A stretch of 64,000 bases of DNA from Heterotrichella gracilis (lineage: Eukaryota; Sar; Xanthophyceae; Tribonematales; Xanthonemataceae): contig JAULBX010028714.1 of the NCBI GenBank assembly GCA_032358255.1, positions 124,001 to 188,000 of the forward strand, in the 5' to 3' direction. Shown here piece by piece: positions 11,725-23,740 of the stretch. The translations under genes were made by a program, and so were the position numbers. Position 1 is the first letter of the stretch. Each line of letters opens with the position of its first letter. The notes under the pieces were generated by a model that ran no database searches, was not told the origin of the DNA, and saw only the letters and a program-made list of their open reading frames with translations.

Positions 11725-13928
11725 GCAACTGGCCACGACGCCCTGCTGGGTGCCCACAAGGATCAAAAGAGCGCCGAGCGTGTTAGGATCCAACTCCGCC
11801 CCGAGACTGTAAGAAGGGTGGCAAGAAGAGCCACTTGAACTCCACCAGATCACACAGGTCAGTGCCTCTACACTGAAACTCGCAAAGTGTCTGTGTTTCA
11901 CCTCGCTGTGTCATGGGTCGCGCCGGGGGTCCCCGCGCCGGGGGTCCCCGCCATCCTGACACGGTTTGAAAACACATTTGAACGGCTCCAATTGCTTGAT
12001 TGTCGAAGGAAGGGCCTGGTTTTGTGCCGTTTTGCCCATAAAATTCCCTTGTATATCCAACACTTGCGTTGCTGTGTGCGTTTTGTTTGGTTTTGCCGGT
12101 GCGCAAGCATGCAGCGAGGGTGCAGCACCCGCCTGGAAGTTACTAACTTTGCCCTTGTGTACCTTCCAGGGCACACCTACCGCAAACGCGGCTCTCGCAA
12201 CTGCCATGGAGACTCTCGACGAGGTTCTCGGCTTCAACTGCTATGCCCAGTGCCCCGATCCCCCAAGCTGGGGTCCACCAACCAGGTGCAAGTGGTGCAG
12301 CCCAAGGGAGAGGAGACTCGCCACCAGTCCTATTCATCCAGCTCCAGCGTGCAGCTGTGGGACCAGGCAGACCCCCTACAAGGCCTCCGCCTTTGCCAAG
12401 CACCAGCGCAAGGCGCAGCCCCCAAGCGCGGGCCCCAAGCAGTGGCCCAGGCATGGGCTGGCCTCCAGGGCCACCGCCCGCAGCGCCACCCACTGGCCAG
12501 TACCCACCTGGGTTCCCCCACCCACACCAGTTTGCAGTGGCACCAACGCTGCCCCCAAGCCCACCGCCAGCCCCAGCCAGCCCACCACAGGCCACCCCCT
12601 GCAGGCCCGGCGCAATCCGCCATGCACCTGTCCTGGGTGCCCTCTTCCCCTACACAATTGCGCACTGGCGTGCCCTGCACCCCGCGCTCACCGCTGATGT
12701 CCTGCAGCAGCTCACCATCAGCGCTGCGCAGCCAGGCGGGAAGAAGAACCACCTCACCGACCTGGCTACCGTTGCGCAGCTGCTGGTGCTGACAGATGAC
12801 CCCAGGGAAAGGGAGGCTGCAGCCGCCTTCCTCAACCTCTACGACTCTGTCAGGGACTTCCATCCGCCCATGATGAGGGCGCTGCTGGCACAGGTAAGAA
12901 CACCCCAGGGACTGACCAGCAACTGACTCCCGCTCTGCCTCTTCCAACGCCTTGTACTTGAGATGAGGAGAGTGCATGTTTCCTGATGAGGTGTTTTGCT
13001 GGCGCAGGTGGAGGGGCTGGCCAGTCGGCAGGGGGAGGTGGTGCCCGGGGGTAGCGCCTGCCAGGCCATCATGATGTGGCTGGATGTGGGTAGAGCCAAT
13101 GCCAGCCCAGCGGTGCAGCAGGCCTTTGCCAACCTGCTGGCCATGACCACCTCGGAGTACCCACAGGCAGCGCAGGGCCTGGACCACCTCAAGCTGTTCT
13201 GCCATCCCGCCAACTGGGAGGTGGAGGTGTTCCAGCCCCTGATGCAGCAGGTGCTGGGCAGGGGCGCTCACACAGACTACACCGACGGCTCCCAGTCCCA
13301 GGCGGCCCTGCACGCTGCGTACGCCGCGGCAGGCGCGCTGGCCGGCTGGATACTCCTGCAGTTGGAGCACCAGGTGGAAGTGCAGGAGCTGGAGAGCTAC
13401 GCAATGGGCCTGCATAGTTTTGAGATCGAGGAGCTGATCAACTGGCTGGTGCACCACATTGCCATTTTAGCACAGTACCCAGTCACTGAGGCCATCCAGC
13501 GCTGCATCCAGCTGCTGAAGGCCATCGCCAAGTTGCACCTCAACCACAGGTCCCGCAACACCCTGCACCTGCTCCGCTGGCAGCAAGCCCTGCTGCCCGC
13601 CTTCACCCGCCTGCTGAGCGTCCCCAGGTGCCCAGCTGCAAAGGAGGTGGCTCAGCTGCTGCTGGTGCTGTTGAAGCACGACTGGGAGTATGCGGGACTG
13701 GGGGGGCTGTTCCGCTCACCAGATACGCTCGAGCTGTGGAAATACCTGTGTATCACGTGCTGGGAGACAGGGAAGGTGCAAGCCAAGGAGGTGTCGGATC
13801 TGTTCAAGTGGTACCACCCTGTGGTTCAGTGTGTGGGAATGGTGCCCCCTGCTTCTAGGCTCCAAACGCCTGGCATAATTCCCCAGGCTTCCCTGGGTTT
13901 TCGTGTGTTTCCCTATGTTTCCGGGTGA
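11725..13928 (+). pseudogene. Solenoid-family paralogue A (frame-damaged)
   Basis: Three blocks align with paralogue C: 11725-11853 (leader-like exon), 12170-12893 (proline-rich exon) and 13008-13928 (solenoid exon). Against C, the proline-rich exon has two separate 1-nt losses, near 12,250-12,280 and 12,470-12,480. The C-like frame therefore continues first in one frame, then another, and finally in the frame that encodes the conserved part. The final frame is itself open from 12171, so a protein with a different N-terminus remains possible. The C-terminal exon is open for 307 codons. It contains the family signatures SPAVQQAFANLLAMTTSEYP, AAGALAGW and AKEVAQLLLVLLKHD, and it extends past the point where C stops. 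Predicted all-helical, armadillo/HEAT-like. I call it a pseudogene because its N-terminal half has lost the ancestral frame. Confidence 0.6.
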
Positions 13929-14400
13929 TGCTGCAGTTGAACTCAACCCTGAAACTTCAAGAACAGTACTGGGGCCCACTTAGGGCTAGTGGGCATCCCC
14001 AGAGGCATAAACATGTATATTCCATTTTAGAAGTGTGGAATAACCCAGTGATAAGTATAGAGTAAGGGTTTCTGCTGTGGTGCATGAGAAACAAGTTGAT
14101 GGTTGACAGTTGGTGCAGCCACCGTTGCGTAGCACAGAAAACGAACCAGTTGCTTAACTATCTTACAAACACAACACAGCCAGACTAATATTTGACTTGA
14201 ACTTAGTAGTCTGGGAGGGAACAGGTCAGTTAAAGGTTGCCCTCAACGTGTTTATGCATCGGCATGCCTTAATATACATGGGCTTAGTTACATACCGTTT
14301 GGTCTCACCCACCGTTGACTGGCGTTTTTTCACTGGTGTTGTCATCCGTTTGAGACAGCAAAGCCCAGCCAGCTTGTGCTAGGTCCAATTTAAAGACTTG
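13800..14400 (+). repeat. Segmental duplication arm downstream of A, inverted copy at about 34,060-34,640
   Basis: The sequence after the A solenoid exon matches, as reverse complement, the sequence after the C solenoid exon. Matching landmarks include ACAAACACAACACAGCCAGA, TCTGGGAGG and GAGACAGCA. Identity looks high with small indels and continues across non-coding DNA, so this is a genomic duplication rather than protein conservation. Confidence 0.85.
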
Positions 14401-15201
14401 GAAGTGATTGCAACCCAAAGTCGTGATCCTGAGGAAAACGTTTCTGATTCTCCACCAGCAAAACACCAATACAATCTGATAGCCGCAGTGGGTCTTAACA
14501 CAGAGAGAATGGAAGCTCATTGTAGTTGCAACTCGGTGTTGCTCGAGCTGTTGGTCGCTTTATCTGCTTGATTATATGAAATACAACTATTTCAATTCTT
14601 TTCTTTTTCACCCAGTTTTCCTACTTCAGGCAGCTGTGTGCAGGCACTGGCAGCAGTTTGTAGCAACAGAAAAGCAAAATAGCAGGGTTTTTTCGATTAC
14701 TTTTCTTGAGTAGCCTTGCTTGAAAGAGCCAAGGGCAAGGGGCTCATCTACTACGATAGGGAGAATTTTGGTTGACGTTGACTGTGTAGTTCTGCAGAAG
14801 GACAGAGGCTGGTGTGTATATACATACGGAGCCATATGGCAAGCTTTTTGTATTACAACGGACAGGAATATACCCGGGCTCAGGGCTTAGCAGCATCCTC
14901 ACTAAAAATAGAAAAAACTCGCCGTGATGTCAGACAGCGTGATGACAGACAGCGTGCAATGCATGCTTAAAAGCCAACAGTACAACTTCATTTTTTGGAC
15001 CTGTGTAATAGTCGATGATAAGAATTGGCACATGCAGCTGGCAGCAGATTTGATCATGTTGAACATCGCCCAATTCATTCAAGTCTTGAAGCCTAACAAC
15101 TCCACAGCAGTAACTGTGCCTCCCACAATTGCGGTGGGGCAAATGGTCGCACCATGTTGGTCGCCAATGCTGTCCAATCTGTCTTGTCTTTCAACATTGC
15201 T

Positions 15202-15317
15202 GGCGTGCAGTGTGCCGCTGTGTGTGGGGCGTGCAGTGTGCCGCTGTGTGGCGTGCAGTGTGCCGCTGCGGGGCGCTGCGTGCAGTGTGCCGCTGTGGGG
15301 CGTGCAGTGTGCCGCTG
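15202..15317 (+). repeat. Short tandem repeat, five units
   Basis: Five copies of a 21-25 bp unit built on GCGTGCAGTGTGCCGCTG, with small GTGTG or GGGGC length differences between units. No gene is associated with it. Confidence 0.9.
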
Positions 15318-15899
15318 TTTTTATTCTTACTTCCTTTCTTTCTCCACAAAAAAGGTCACCAAAGTTGTTGCATATGCCCACAACGAGCATTTTGCCAACA
15401 CATATGCCCTGCTGGTGCCATGTGCACTCTGGTACAGCCTCAACAGCTCCAAGGCAGTGCCTGCATCTGCCACGAGGTGCTTGCTTTTGTGAATGAGCTT
15501 GCCAAGATGTGACCAGCTGGACCGCGTGCCAGAGGGTGAATAATAGCTTCTGATCACATCAGATAGTATCTAACGTAGTTCCTGCACATTCAAGAAGCGT
15601 TGCTGCCATCCACCATCCCTCAGCGTCAGAGTTATGATTGAGCCTGAGCAGCCGCAAGAAGTGCACTAGGGGCTGCATAATCCAGAGGGACATGTGCACG
15701 TTCCCCAGTGGACACATTAAAGTGACCCGCTGCAAAGGTCTCGCAGGTTGCTATGGCGTGGGAGAACGCGAGGACATAGTGTGCGTGCATGAGGTGGAGA
15801 ATCCAAGGGTTAATGGGGGGTAACATGGCATTCGAGGAGGTGGTCGGCTGCCAGATTGTGCTGATGACGTTGTGCTGCAACACTCCACATGGGGGTCAA

Positions 15900-17000
15900 A
15901 AGAAGCACTGTACAGGTATGGAACTGCATTTGGTGGCGGAGGCCGAGGGTACAGACAGGATATGATCCTGAACAGAAGACTGTCACATGCAGTGCATGTA
16001 CTGAGGTGACCTAGGCATGTTGCATGCACCTTGGGAAGCTGCCACGGCGTAGTAGGCCAAGGCAAGGAAACAGGCGGTATGTCTGCCATGCAGGTGAAGA
16101 TCCCAAGATTTTTGGGTTGAACCAGTGAAGGGCCCATTGCTGGAGTCACTCCAGGAGAGCCCATAAGCTCACATGGACACACAGATCCCACAGAGCTTGC
16201 GCTGAACTCTACTGGCGAGTCCCACAACTGTGCAGCAGATGAAATGACGCTGCAAACGCAGTGCAAGTCTACATACCTTGGCGTTGGCGCCCTAAGTGGC
16301 GCCAGTTGCCACTTTTGTGATGCATGCATGCATATGCACATGCACATCACGACGACGTCGCAGATGTGCTGCAGAACCAGCCTCCATAGCCTCTACAAGG
16401 CATACCCATTAAGTTCTTTGTGCAGATCCGTCGTGTGACAGTCTTTAGACTGTTGTCCAACAGCACTTACCACAGATCACAGCTGCCAAATCTGACAGGA
16501 GTGCAGCGCCATTACGAACGGTCGAAACACGAGCTGGGTATAAGACAGCCAAGGCTGCCTGTCACACTCTTGCAGGAAATTTCTGAGCGGAGTTGACGTT
16601 CCCATAGTTTCAAAGGCTACAAAGCTGGTGGCTGTGTTATCCACCCGATATTATCACCAGTGCAGTGCCACTGGCAGTGGCCTCATCTGCACTCCCGCCA
16701 AATTTGTCCCAACAGGTCCGTCAAAAGTGTTCACACGTTCAGATAGCTGGGTTGAAGATTGGTTATAGATACTCGAGGTTCGTAATCCCAAAAGCTTCAA
16801 GCATAGTGCGAAGTATCCTGCCTTGGAAACCATTGGGGTGCAAAGCATGCACAGCAGGGCTTGACCTTGAACTGATTAGGTGTCCCATCTGCAGACCTGC
16901 AACTTCGTATCATCCTCACATGGCCGGGTTGACGTCCATGCAACGTTTCAAGGTGGTATGCTGACGAATCCACTTCCACTCAGGTTAAAAGGTGAACCAT
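15900..17000 (+). repeat. Segmental duplication arm upstream of B, inverted copy at about 38,900-40,020
   Basis: Long stretches match as reverse complement. Landmarks include AGATCCCACAGAGCTTGCGC, CTGTGCAGCAGATGAAATG, ATGCATGCATGCATATGC-type palindromic runs and GCTGACGAATCCACTTCCA. The match is in non-coding DNA. It places B and C as inverted copies of one ancestral block. Confidence 0.85.
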
Positions 17001-17552
17001 GTCATATATGGCATTCAATGAGATTCTGACAGTTGGTGGTTGAGTGCACTGAGTCCATGGCCCTTGGGCGTGGCCAAGTCTGAGACAAAGCTTTCCATTA
17101 TAATTTAGTATTGCTGTGTAACAGTTTATGAGATTGACACTCCAATCTCTGTCATGAGACCTTGCAGTTAGTTTTGTGATCCAGTGTCATATGGAGCAAA
17201 CTCTCAAGGTGAATTGATGGTCACACTCAAGGTTGATGTCGCTGAATCCTATTGTTTGATCGTTGAATGCAATATAGTTTTTTGCACATATATATTTGGT
17301 AGTGCGCATCATTGTGGGTTTACAGGAAATGGGCTTGCAATATGAACTCATCAGATATATTTGCTGGTTTTAGAGTTGTTTTATGCCATTGCAGCAAGTG
17401 GTACTGCAGTCCCTGGCCATGTTGCCGGTAAATGGCCCATTTTTTCATTACAATGGAGGTTGCATCTGTTTGTGTACCCCTTTGCATGCTGCGACTATCC
17501 GGATCAGCACCATTCAAATCCCCACTTCTGACAGATGTGCCCATTCCTGCAG

Positions 17553-19648
17553 GTGGTGCATAGACAGTGCCAGAGCAACCTCATGACCAACGATATTGCC
17601 CCAATGCCCATGGAAGGCGCCCAGCCTGCACCTCCTGACTGGTCCCGGCTGCCTGCGCTGGACATGATAGCAGAGCATGCAGGAGCGGGTGCCGCCCCCG
17701 CCATGTGAGGGGTGTGCACAGCCTGGCGTGCAGGAGTGGACATCGGCATCACCAGCCTGCACACCCGCGCAGGGGTGATGGTGCCCACCCCAGGCACAGC
17801 CTTCCTTTCCCCTGGCATCCTGCACCTGGGCCAGCGCTTCCCCAATGTGCGCCACGTCAGCATAGCGCAGGAGTGGGCAGACAATGCTGCCTATGCAAGC
17901 AGCATGGATGCGCTCCAGTCCTGCAGCCAGCTGCGCAGCTTATGCCTCAAACGGGCCGTCACGGCTTGTGGGTTGGACTTTCTGTGGTGCTTGACCAACT
18001 TGACAGCGCTGCAGCTAAGGGGCCCAAGGCTTATGCGCAGGGTCCCAGGATCTATCAGCTGTCTATCCCTCATGACCCAGCTGCAGGTGCTGAGCATCAC
18101 CCGCCTGCTCCCCGATCACTTCCCCATCTTCCCCATCATCGCTCCCCTCACCAAGCTCATCTCCCTAGCACTGACTGACATCGTGATGGAGGCTGGTCCA
18201 GAAGACCCAGAAGAGGACGGTGTAGACCTCATGTTGCGGCTCACCAGCCTGGCATGCCTACAGCTCGGGGCAGGTGTCAAAGTCAGCGTGGCACCTGACT
18301 TCCTGAGCTGCCTCACAGCGCTGGAGGACCTGCAACTAAACATCCAAAGCGAGGTCAATGCTGCCCAGGGACTGAGGCGAATGGACCAAGCAGTTGCTGT
18401 CATCACAGCTAACCTCACCCACCTCACCAAGCTGGCTCTGTTTGGGACTGCTGGGGAGTATGCGCCGTGGAACTGCGCCACTCTTCAGCGCCTGTCCACC
18501 CTGCCACACTTGCGCCATCTTGAGGGGCCTGTATTAGAGCTGTTTCAGCCGGAAAACATGGCCCAAGTGGGCTCATTTCCTCTCCTCACCCGGCTAGGAG
18601 GGGGTTTGGACGATAGGCCCCTGGTTCTATGTGCAGCTACCATGCAGCAAATGCCAAGGGTTCTGCCTGGCCTCAAGGTATTGGGCATGCACGTATCGGG
18701 GAGTGTGGATGATGCCCCATCTGAGGATCAGCTGGCGCAGCTGACAGGATTGGAGTGTTTGAGCTCATTTGGGCGCGACAGGACATTTGGCCCAACCGGC
18801 TACCTGCCGCGCTTAACATCGCTCACCCGGCTGTGCATCAAGGCCAATTGTACACTGACCGCACCAGTTGAGCTCCAACTTGCACCGCTCACCAACCTGC
18901 GCCACTTGGAGATTGTTCCAACTTCATATGATCTCCAACTTGCCCCCCCCACTTTGGCGATGGATACCTTGCAGTCATCACAAGTTATCTCACGCAGCTG
19001 ACCCACCTGAGATGCGGAGGCCTATCGCTCATGCCAAACGCCCAGAACAGTGGCATGCACGCTAATGCAGCCATCATGCAGCTGACTCGCCTCCAGCACC
19101 TGTCTGAGTGCCACCTGCGTGGTTATATCACCCTCTTACCAGGCGTGGTGCCCACACTGGAGCAGCTTATTGGCTTGACATTTCTTGGCCTCCTCAATGT
19201 CCCACACGCAGTACACCCAGATTCAAGAGACTATCCTCTGGCCCACAGCTTGTATGCCTCTCTGGCGCGCCTCACCCGCCTGCATTGCTTGAGTATCTTA
19301 GGAGGACCAGGTGTGGACCATGCAGCAATTGCTGCCATGTCGACCCTCACTGCCCTAGAGGGTTTGCGGTTGAACTGCCAATTCTATCCCTCGGATATTA
19401 TATCTCAAAGTACCTGGGAGAGTCTGCTGTCGGGAACCCCACGCATGTTGGCGTTAGACATTATGGGCGCGCGCATATTTAAGGAACCCTGTTGGCCCCC
19501 GGGCCCAAGATATTGGTCTTTCGTTCCTGGCATTCCCCCTATCCTTGAGAATGTTGAGGGCTTTTGTGCTAATATTATGGTGACAGATGGTGACAGGGAG
19601 TACCTTTGCCAGAACAGTGCAGGGCTTGTTTGCACCGTACTGAGTTGA
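17553..19648 (+). pseudogene. F-box/leucine-rich-repeat protein gene with a nonsense codon and a frameshift
   Basis: The exon opens after a CAG acceptor. An F-box-like start (DWSRLPALDMIAEHAG) runs into PAM, then TGA at 17706-17708, then GVCTAWRAGVDIGITSLHTR. In the green-algal F-box type I know, this place usually reads AMRGVCRAWR, so the TGA probably replaces an Arg codon such as CGA. LRRs follow with LxxLxxLxL spacing (LTNLTALQLRG, LTKLISLALTD, LTHLTKLALFG, LTSLTRLCIKA, LTNLRHLEIVP). At about 18,945-18,951 a C7 run shifts the frame: the LRRs continue in another frame (TSYLTQLTHLRCGGLSL, LTRLQHLSECHL) to a stop at 19648. The C7 change is consistent with loss of one C. The original product would be an SCF substrate adaptor. 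Two lesions make it a likely pseudogene, although assembly error at the C run is possible. Confidence 0.75.
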
Positions 19649-21236
19649 CTAGCCATTGACCAAAGGGGTGCGTAAGAGCCATTTCTTTCAAAGAGGCTAT
19701 ATGGCCCATGGGCTACCTGAAATATTTTGCTGAATTCAATCCTGTTTTGTGACAGATATTGCACTACCTATCACAACAGAGTTGTGGAATAGACATTTTG
19801 TCTTCAACTGTAATTTGCACAGCAATGATCATAATTTGAATATTATGTGTTTACTAATATGTCTCAAAATTGCCCAGGGCACGGCAATCGTCAGACGATA
19901 GGGCGTGCCGGCTGAAAATGTTTTGCGCAGCAAAATGATTGATAACATCTGCATACCGTGACTGCTGAGCACAGCCTGAGGCCTGTGGTGGAGGTGACCT
20001 ACAATACACACAGATTGGCCCTAGTTTATAACAGTCCATGACACACATTGCGTTGAATTGTCGACATGCCATGCGGCGCATATGCAATTGTTGGGAAACA
20101 ACAACAGCCTGCAGGTCAACCCTAACCAGCTATTTGTGCTGCTTGCATGAGTCCATGGGCACACTCAAATCTCCAGAGCTGTACGTAATGCAATATAAGT
20201 TGTGGTTTACAACCTGAATTTACCGTTGTGAGTAGTGCTATACAGAACGTTTACTTGAACAGGTTGTTAAACAATTTTTTCTGAAGAATAGATTAAAATA
20301 CTTATTTTGGTAATATGCATGCGTATGCAAACACACCGCAGCCAAGGTGGGCGTCAGCAACCCTGTGTCATAGGGCTGCAAAAATGGGTACCTCAGGAGA
20401 AACGCCTTGACCCCAGCTGGTTTTGTTTGCCACCAGCAGCTCACCTTGCCATGGGGACATCCTTATGTTGATCAATGTGGGGTCTTTGAGAGCTGTCCAA
20501 ATGACCTACCCTCCAAGCACTGTAGCAAGAGTGCTCTTACCATGTTCGCACCCTTATGTGCAACGACTGGTCCATCTGGCAGCACTGTTAGCCTAGCTTG
20601 CCTTCCCATGCCTGGCGTGCAACGTGCAATATCAAGGTCATGTGCTGAACCGTCTTGGGTGGCGAGGGTGCACCGAGAATCTGCTCTAGCACTTCCTTGT
20701 GTTTTTAAGGGCAACCATACATCCAGCTGGTGCATTCAATTAATTTGGCACTGCATCGTTTGTGACAAAATATTTCCCCCTTTGCACCCTTGCGAAGGGT
20801 TTCGTGCCCAACATGTGCTTGCAAGCTTTGACCCCTTGCGCAACGCTTTTTAGCTGCATATATAAGCGCAGTACACGCCAACAGGGCTTATCAACTCACC
20901 TCTACCTCCTTGCTGACACGTCCAACCCTTGCGGGATCCCGGACACTTGCAACTGTCCGAATTTATATTGCGTCTACAGTCAGTTGCTGCTACCCACCAA
21001 GCCCAATAGGCCGACATAACACTCCAAATCTGTCAGAAAAGACCGAAGAGGATCAGTTTCCAGTGCCTGGTAAGGTATGGGTCGCATCTGGGCTGCCCAA
21101 CTGGTCGCGCTCAGTTGCATGCATGGGTGAACCTGCTTCGCGGTGCGACACTCTTTACAGCAACAGCTATAGAGCGCGACCCTTAACCCTTCAAACGCCT
21201 CTCCTTTGACCCTGACTACAAGTGTGCCTGCAACAG
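19649..21236. other. Spacer and promoter region of paralogue B
   Basis: No gene supported. From about 20,260 onward the sequence matches the inverted region upstream of paralogue C (about 36,920-37,740). Shared landmarks are GCTCACCTTGCCAT, AAGGTGGGCGTCAG and AAGTGCTAGAGCAGA (as reverse complement here). A leader exon probably runs from the start site downstream of the TATA motif to 21069, ending at a GTAAGG donor. Confidence 0.55.
20859..20866 (+). promoter_or_regulatory. Candidate TATA box of paralogue B
   Basis: TATATAAG lies about 200 bp before the GTAAGG donor at 21070, within sequence conserved upstream of paralogue C. The start site is inferred from position only. Confidence 0.4.
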
Positions 21237-23219
21237 GCACCTGCTGGGTACCCACAAGGACGAGGTCTGCACCAAGTGTGTAAAGTGTGCCAGGACAGCT
21301 CTGCCCCCAGGACTAAAAGCAGAGTTGCACGAAGACCCACCTGCCCGCAAACACGTACAAGATGACGCAGGTCAGTAGCTCGACCTTCTGACCCTCTGAG
21401 GCTACTGCACTGCACCTGTGTGTCATTGGTGTCTGATCGCTTCGCTGCCACGGGGTTCCCAGGGCCCCGCATCTCTGACGCGATTTCAAGCCATTCGAAC
21501 GGCTCCAGTTGCTTGATTGTCGAAGGATGGGCCCGATTTTTGCCGTTTTGCCCATAAAAGTCCCTTTCATATCCACACCTTGCGTTGGTGTGTGCGGTTT
21601 GTTTGGTTTTTCCGGTGCGCAAGCTGCATGCACCCTGCATGCAATTAGTAAACTTCCCCCGAATGGTACCTTCCAGGGCACACCAGGTGGCAGCACGGCT
21701 CCCGCAGCTGCCACGCAGATCCCAGTTTGCGGCCAGAGCCCCGACATCCCCCAATCGGGTCCCACCGACCAGTTGCAACCACCCAGGGAGCTGGTGGCGA
21801 CCCTCGTGGGTGCGCACCTCTTCAGCTCGAGCTGCAGCGTGCAGCTGTGGGGCCAAACCGACCCTCTCCAAGGCCTCCGCCCTGACCAGTGGGCGCCTGG
21901 GTCCCCCTACCTACACCAGTTTGCAACGGCACCACCACCGCCCCCAAGCCCACCCCCCCCACCAGCCAGTCCACCACACCAAGCCTGCCACAGGCCCGCC
22001 CATAGCCCAGCACTTCCCTCACCCACTCGCAACGCCCACCTCCTCCTTGCCCAGTACCCACAGGTTGTTGCTACCACTATGCTGAACCTCGCCGCCAAAG
22101 CCGCAGACGCGAGCGGCCTGAAGAACCACCTGCACTACCTGGCTGTGGTCGCTGAGCTACTGGTGAAGACCCAGGACCCCATGGAAAGGGAGGCGGCGGC
22201 AGCCTTCCTCAACTGCTATGACAGCGAGATTGCGCAGGCGCGCGACCCCAACTATCAGGTGCCCATGCTCAAGGCGCTGCTGGCGCAGGTAGGAACATGC
22301 AATGGAATGACCAGCACTTGAACCTCAGCTCCCTCCCACTCTGTTCCTTGACTTTCCTACTCCGTCCTCTGACGTGCTCATATGTGAGATGAGGTTCGCA
22401 CATCCTGTTTTATTTGATGTGCAGGTACCACCGGTTGAGGGTGCTCCATCCTTCCCGGGCCAGCCACGCTCCCTGGGCGGCGCCTGCCTGACCATCCTCA
22501 AGTGGCTGGAGGTGGGCCGTGCCACCACCAGCCCCGCGGTGCAGCAGGCCTTTGCCAACCTGCTGGCCATGACCATCTCAGAGTACCCACAGGCAGCGCA
22601 GGGCCTAGTCGACCTCAGGGACTTCTTCCCCTTGTGCGACTGGCAGGCGGAGGTGTACCAGCCCCTGGTGGCGCAGGTGCTGGGTGGGGAGCTGCATGCC
22701 AAGTGCGCTGCGGCGGGCGCGCTGGCCGGCTGGATGCACCTGCAGTGGAGGCTGTACCTGAACCTGCCTCAATTGATGGGTTTCGCAGTGGACCAGTTTG
22801 GCTGTGGGCGCGGGCCTTTGGTCAACTGCCTGGTGGCCCAGCTGTGCCTGCACCACGCCAGCCCCGCTGTTCACAACTGCCTGACGCTGCTGGCGGTCAT
22901 CGCCTACTTCCAGTTCCAGCAGCGCTCCGCCAGCACCCACCAGCTGCTCTCCTGCCAGCCGATGTTGCTGCCTGCGCTCTGTGACCTAATGTGCAACGAG
23001 CGCTGCGAGGAAGGGGTGGCGGGGCTGCTGCTGGTGCTGCTGAAGGGAGACACTGAGGGCGCCGGGCCGCGGGTGGTGCTGCGCGCCCCCGCTGGGCAGC
23101 GGCTGTTGTCGATGCTGAAGGACATGTTCCTGAGGACGGGGGATCAGTGTGCCGGGAAGGTGCTGGACCTGGTTGATGCGTACTTGGGCAGAAAAGTGGC
23201 TGGCACTGGGCCTAGTTGA
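21237..23219 (+). CDS. Solenoid-family paralogue B (start unresolved)
   Basis: Exons: a leader-like exon 21237-21370, then 21677-22288 and 22425-23219. The last two join in phase for 468 codons before the stop. The leader-like exon has one open frame (LLGTHKDEVCTKCVKCART) whose phase does not match the next exon, so it is probably untranslated. In the proline-rich exon the first ATG is at 22079. An ATG at 21527 is in frame if the preceding intron is retained. The protein has a Pro-rich linker, then a helical repeat region (HYLAVVAELLVKTQDPME, EREAAAAFLNCYDSE, SPAVQQAFANLLAMTISEYP, AAAGALAGWMHLQW, EEGVAGLLLVLLKGDTEG). It resembles armadillo/HEAT solenoids but I cannot assign a named family. 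It is immediately followed by a minisatellite. Confidence 0.6.
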
Positions 23220-23220
23220 A

Positions 23221-23740
23221 GGCATGTGGGCCTACAGGAAGGGTGTGTGGGTGCAGGTATTGGGCGTAGTTGAAGGGTGCAAGAGTTTGGTGGTGTTGGG
23301 CCTATATGCAGGGTATGTAGATGCAGGAGTTTGCTAGTATTGGACGTATTTAAAGGGCATGCGGGTGCAGGATTTTGCTGATATTGGATCATTTTGAAAG
23401 GGCATGTGGGTGCAGGAGTTTGCTGTATTTGGACCTGTTTGAAGGGAGTGTGGATGCATGAGTTTGCTCTTATTGGACGTATTTTGAAGGGCTGTGGGTG
23501 CAGGATTTTGCTGTTATTGGACGTATTTTGAAGGGAATGTGGATGCAGGAGTTTGCTCTTATTGGACGTATTTTGAAGGGCTGTGGGTGCAGGATTTTGC
23601 TGATATTGGACCACTTTAAAGGGTATGAGGGTGCTGGAGTTTGCTGGTATTGGGCCTATTTGAAGGGTAATCGAGTACAGGAGTTTTCTGGGTTGAGCCA
23701 ATCTGAAGGGTGTGTGGGTACAGAAGTTGCTGCCGGGTGC
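23221..23740 (+). repeat. Minisatellite abutting the paralogue B stop codon
   Basis: About twelve diverged tandem units of roughly 43-46 bp, each built like GGTGCAGGATTTTGCTGATA then TTGGACGTATTTTGAAGGG. The array begins within a few bases of the stop codon at 23219. Confidence 0.85.

Larger units (their letters stand above)
13929..17552. other. Gene-poor spacer between A and the F-box/LRR locus
   Basis: No intact gene recognised. It contains the A downstream duplication arm, a short-unit tandem repeat at 15,202-15,317 and the B upstream arm (about 15,900-17,000). A short frame at about 15,890-16,010 ending in SHAVHVLR is matched in the inverted copy (ending QAVHVLR near 39,900), so a decayed exon may survive there. 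Confidence 0.5.
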
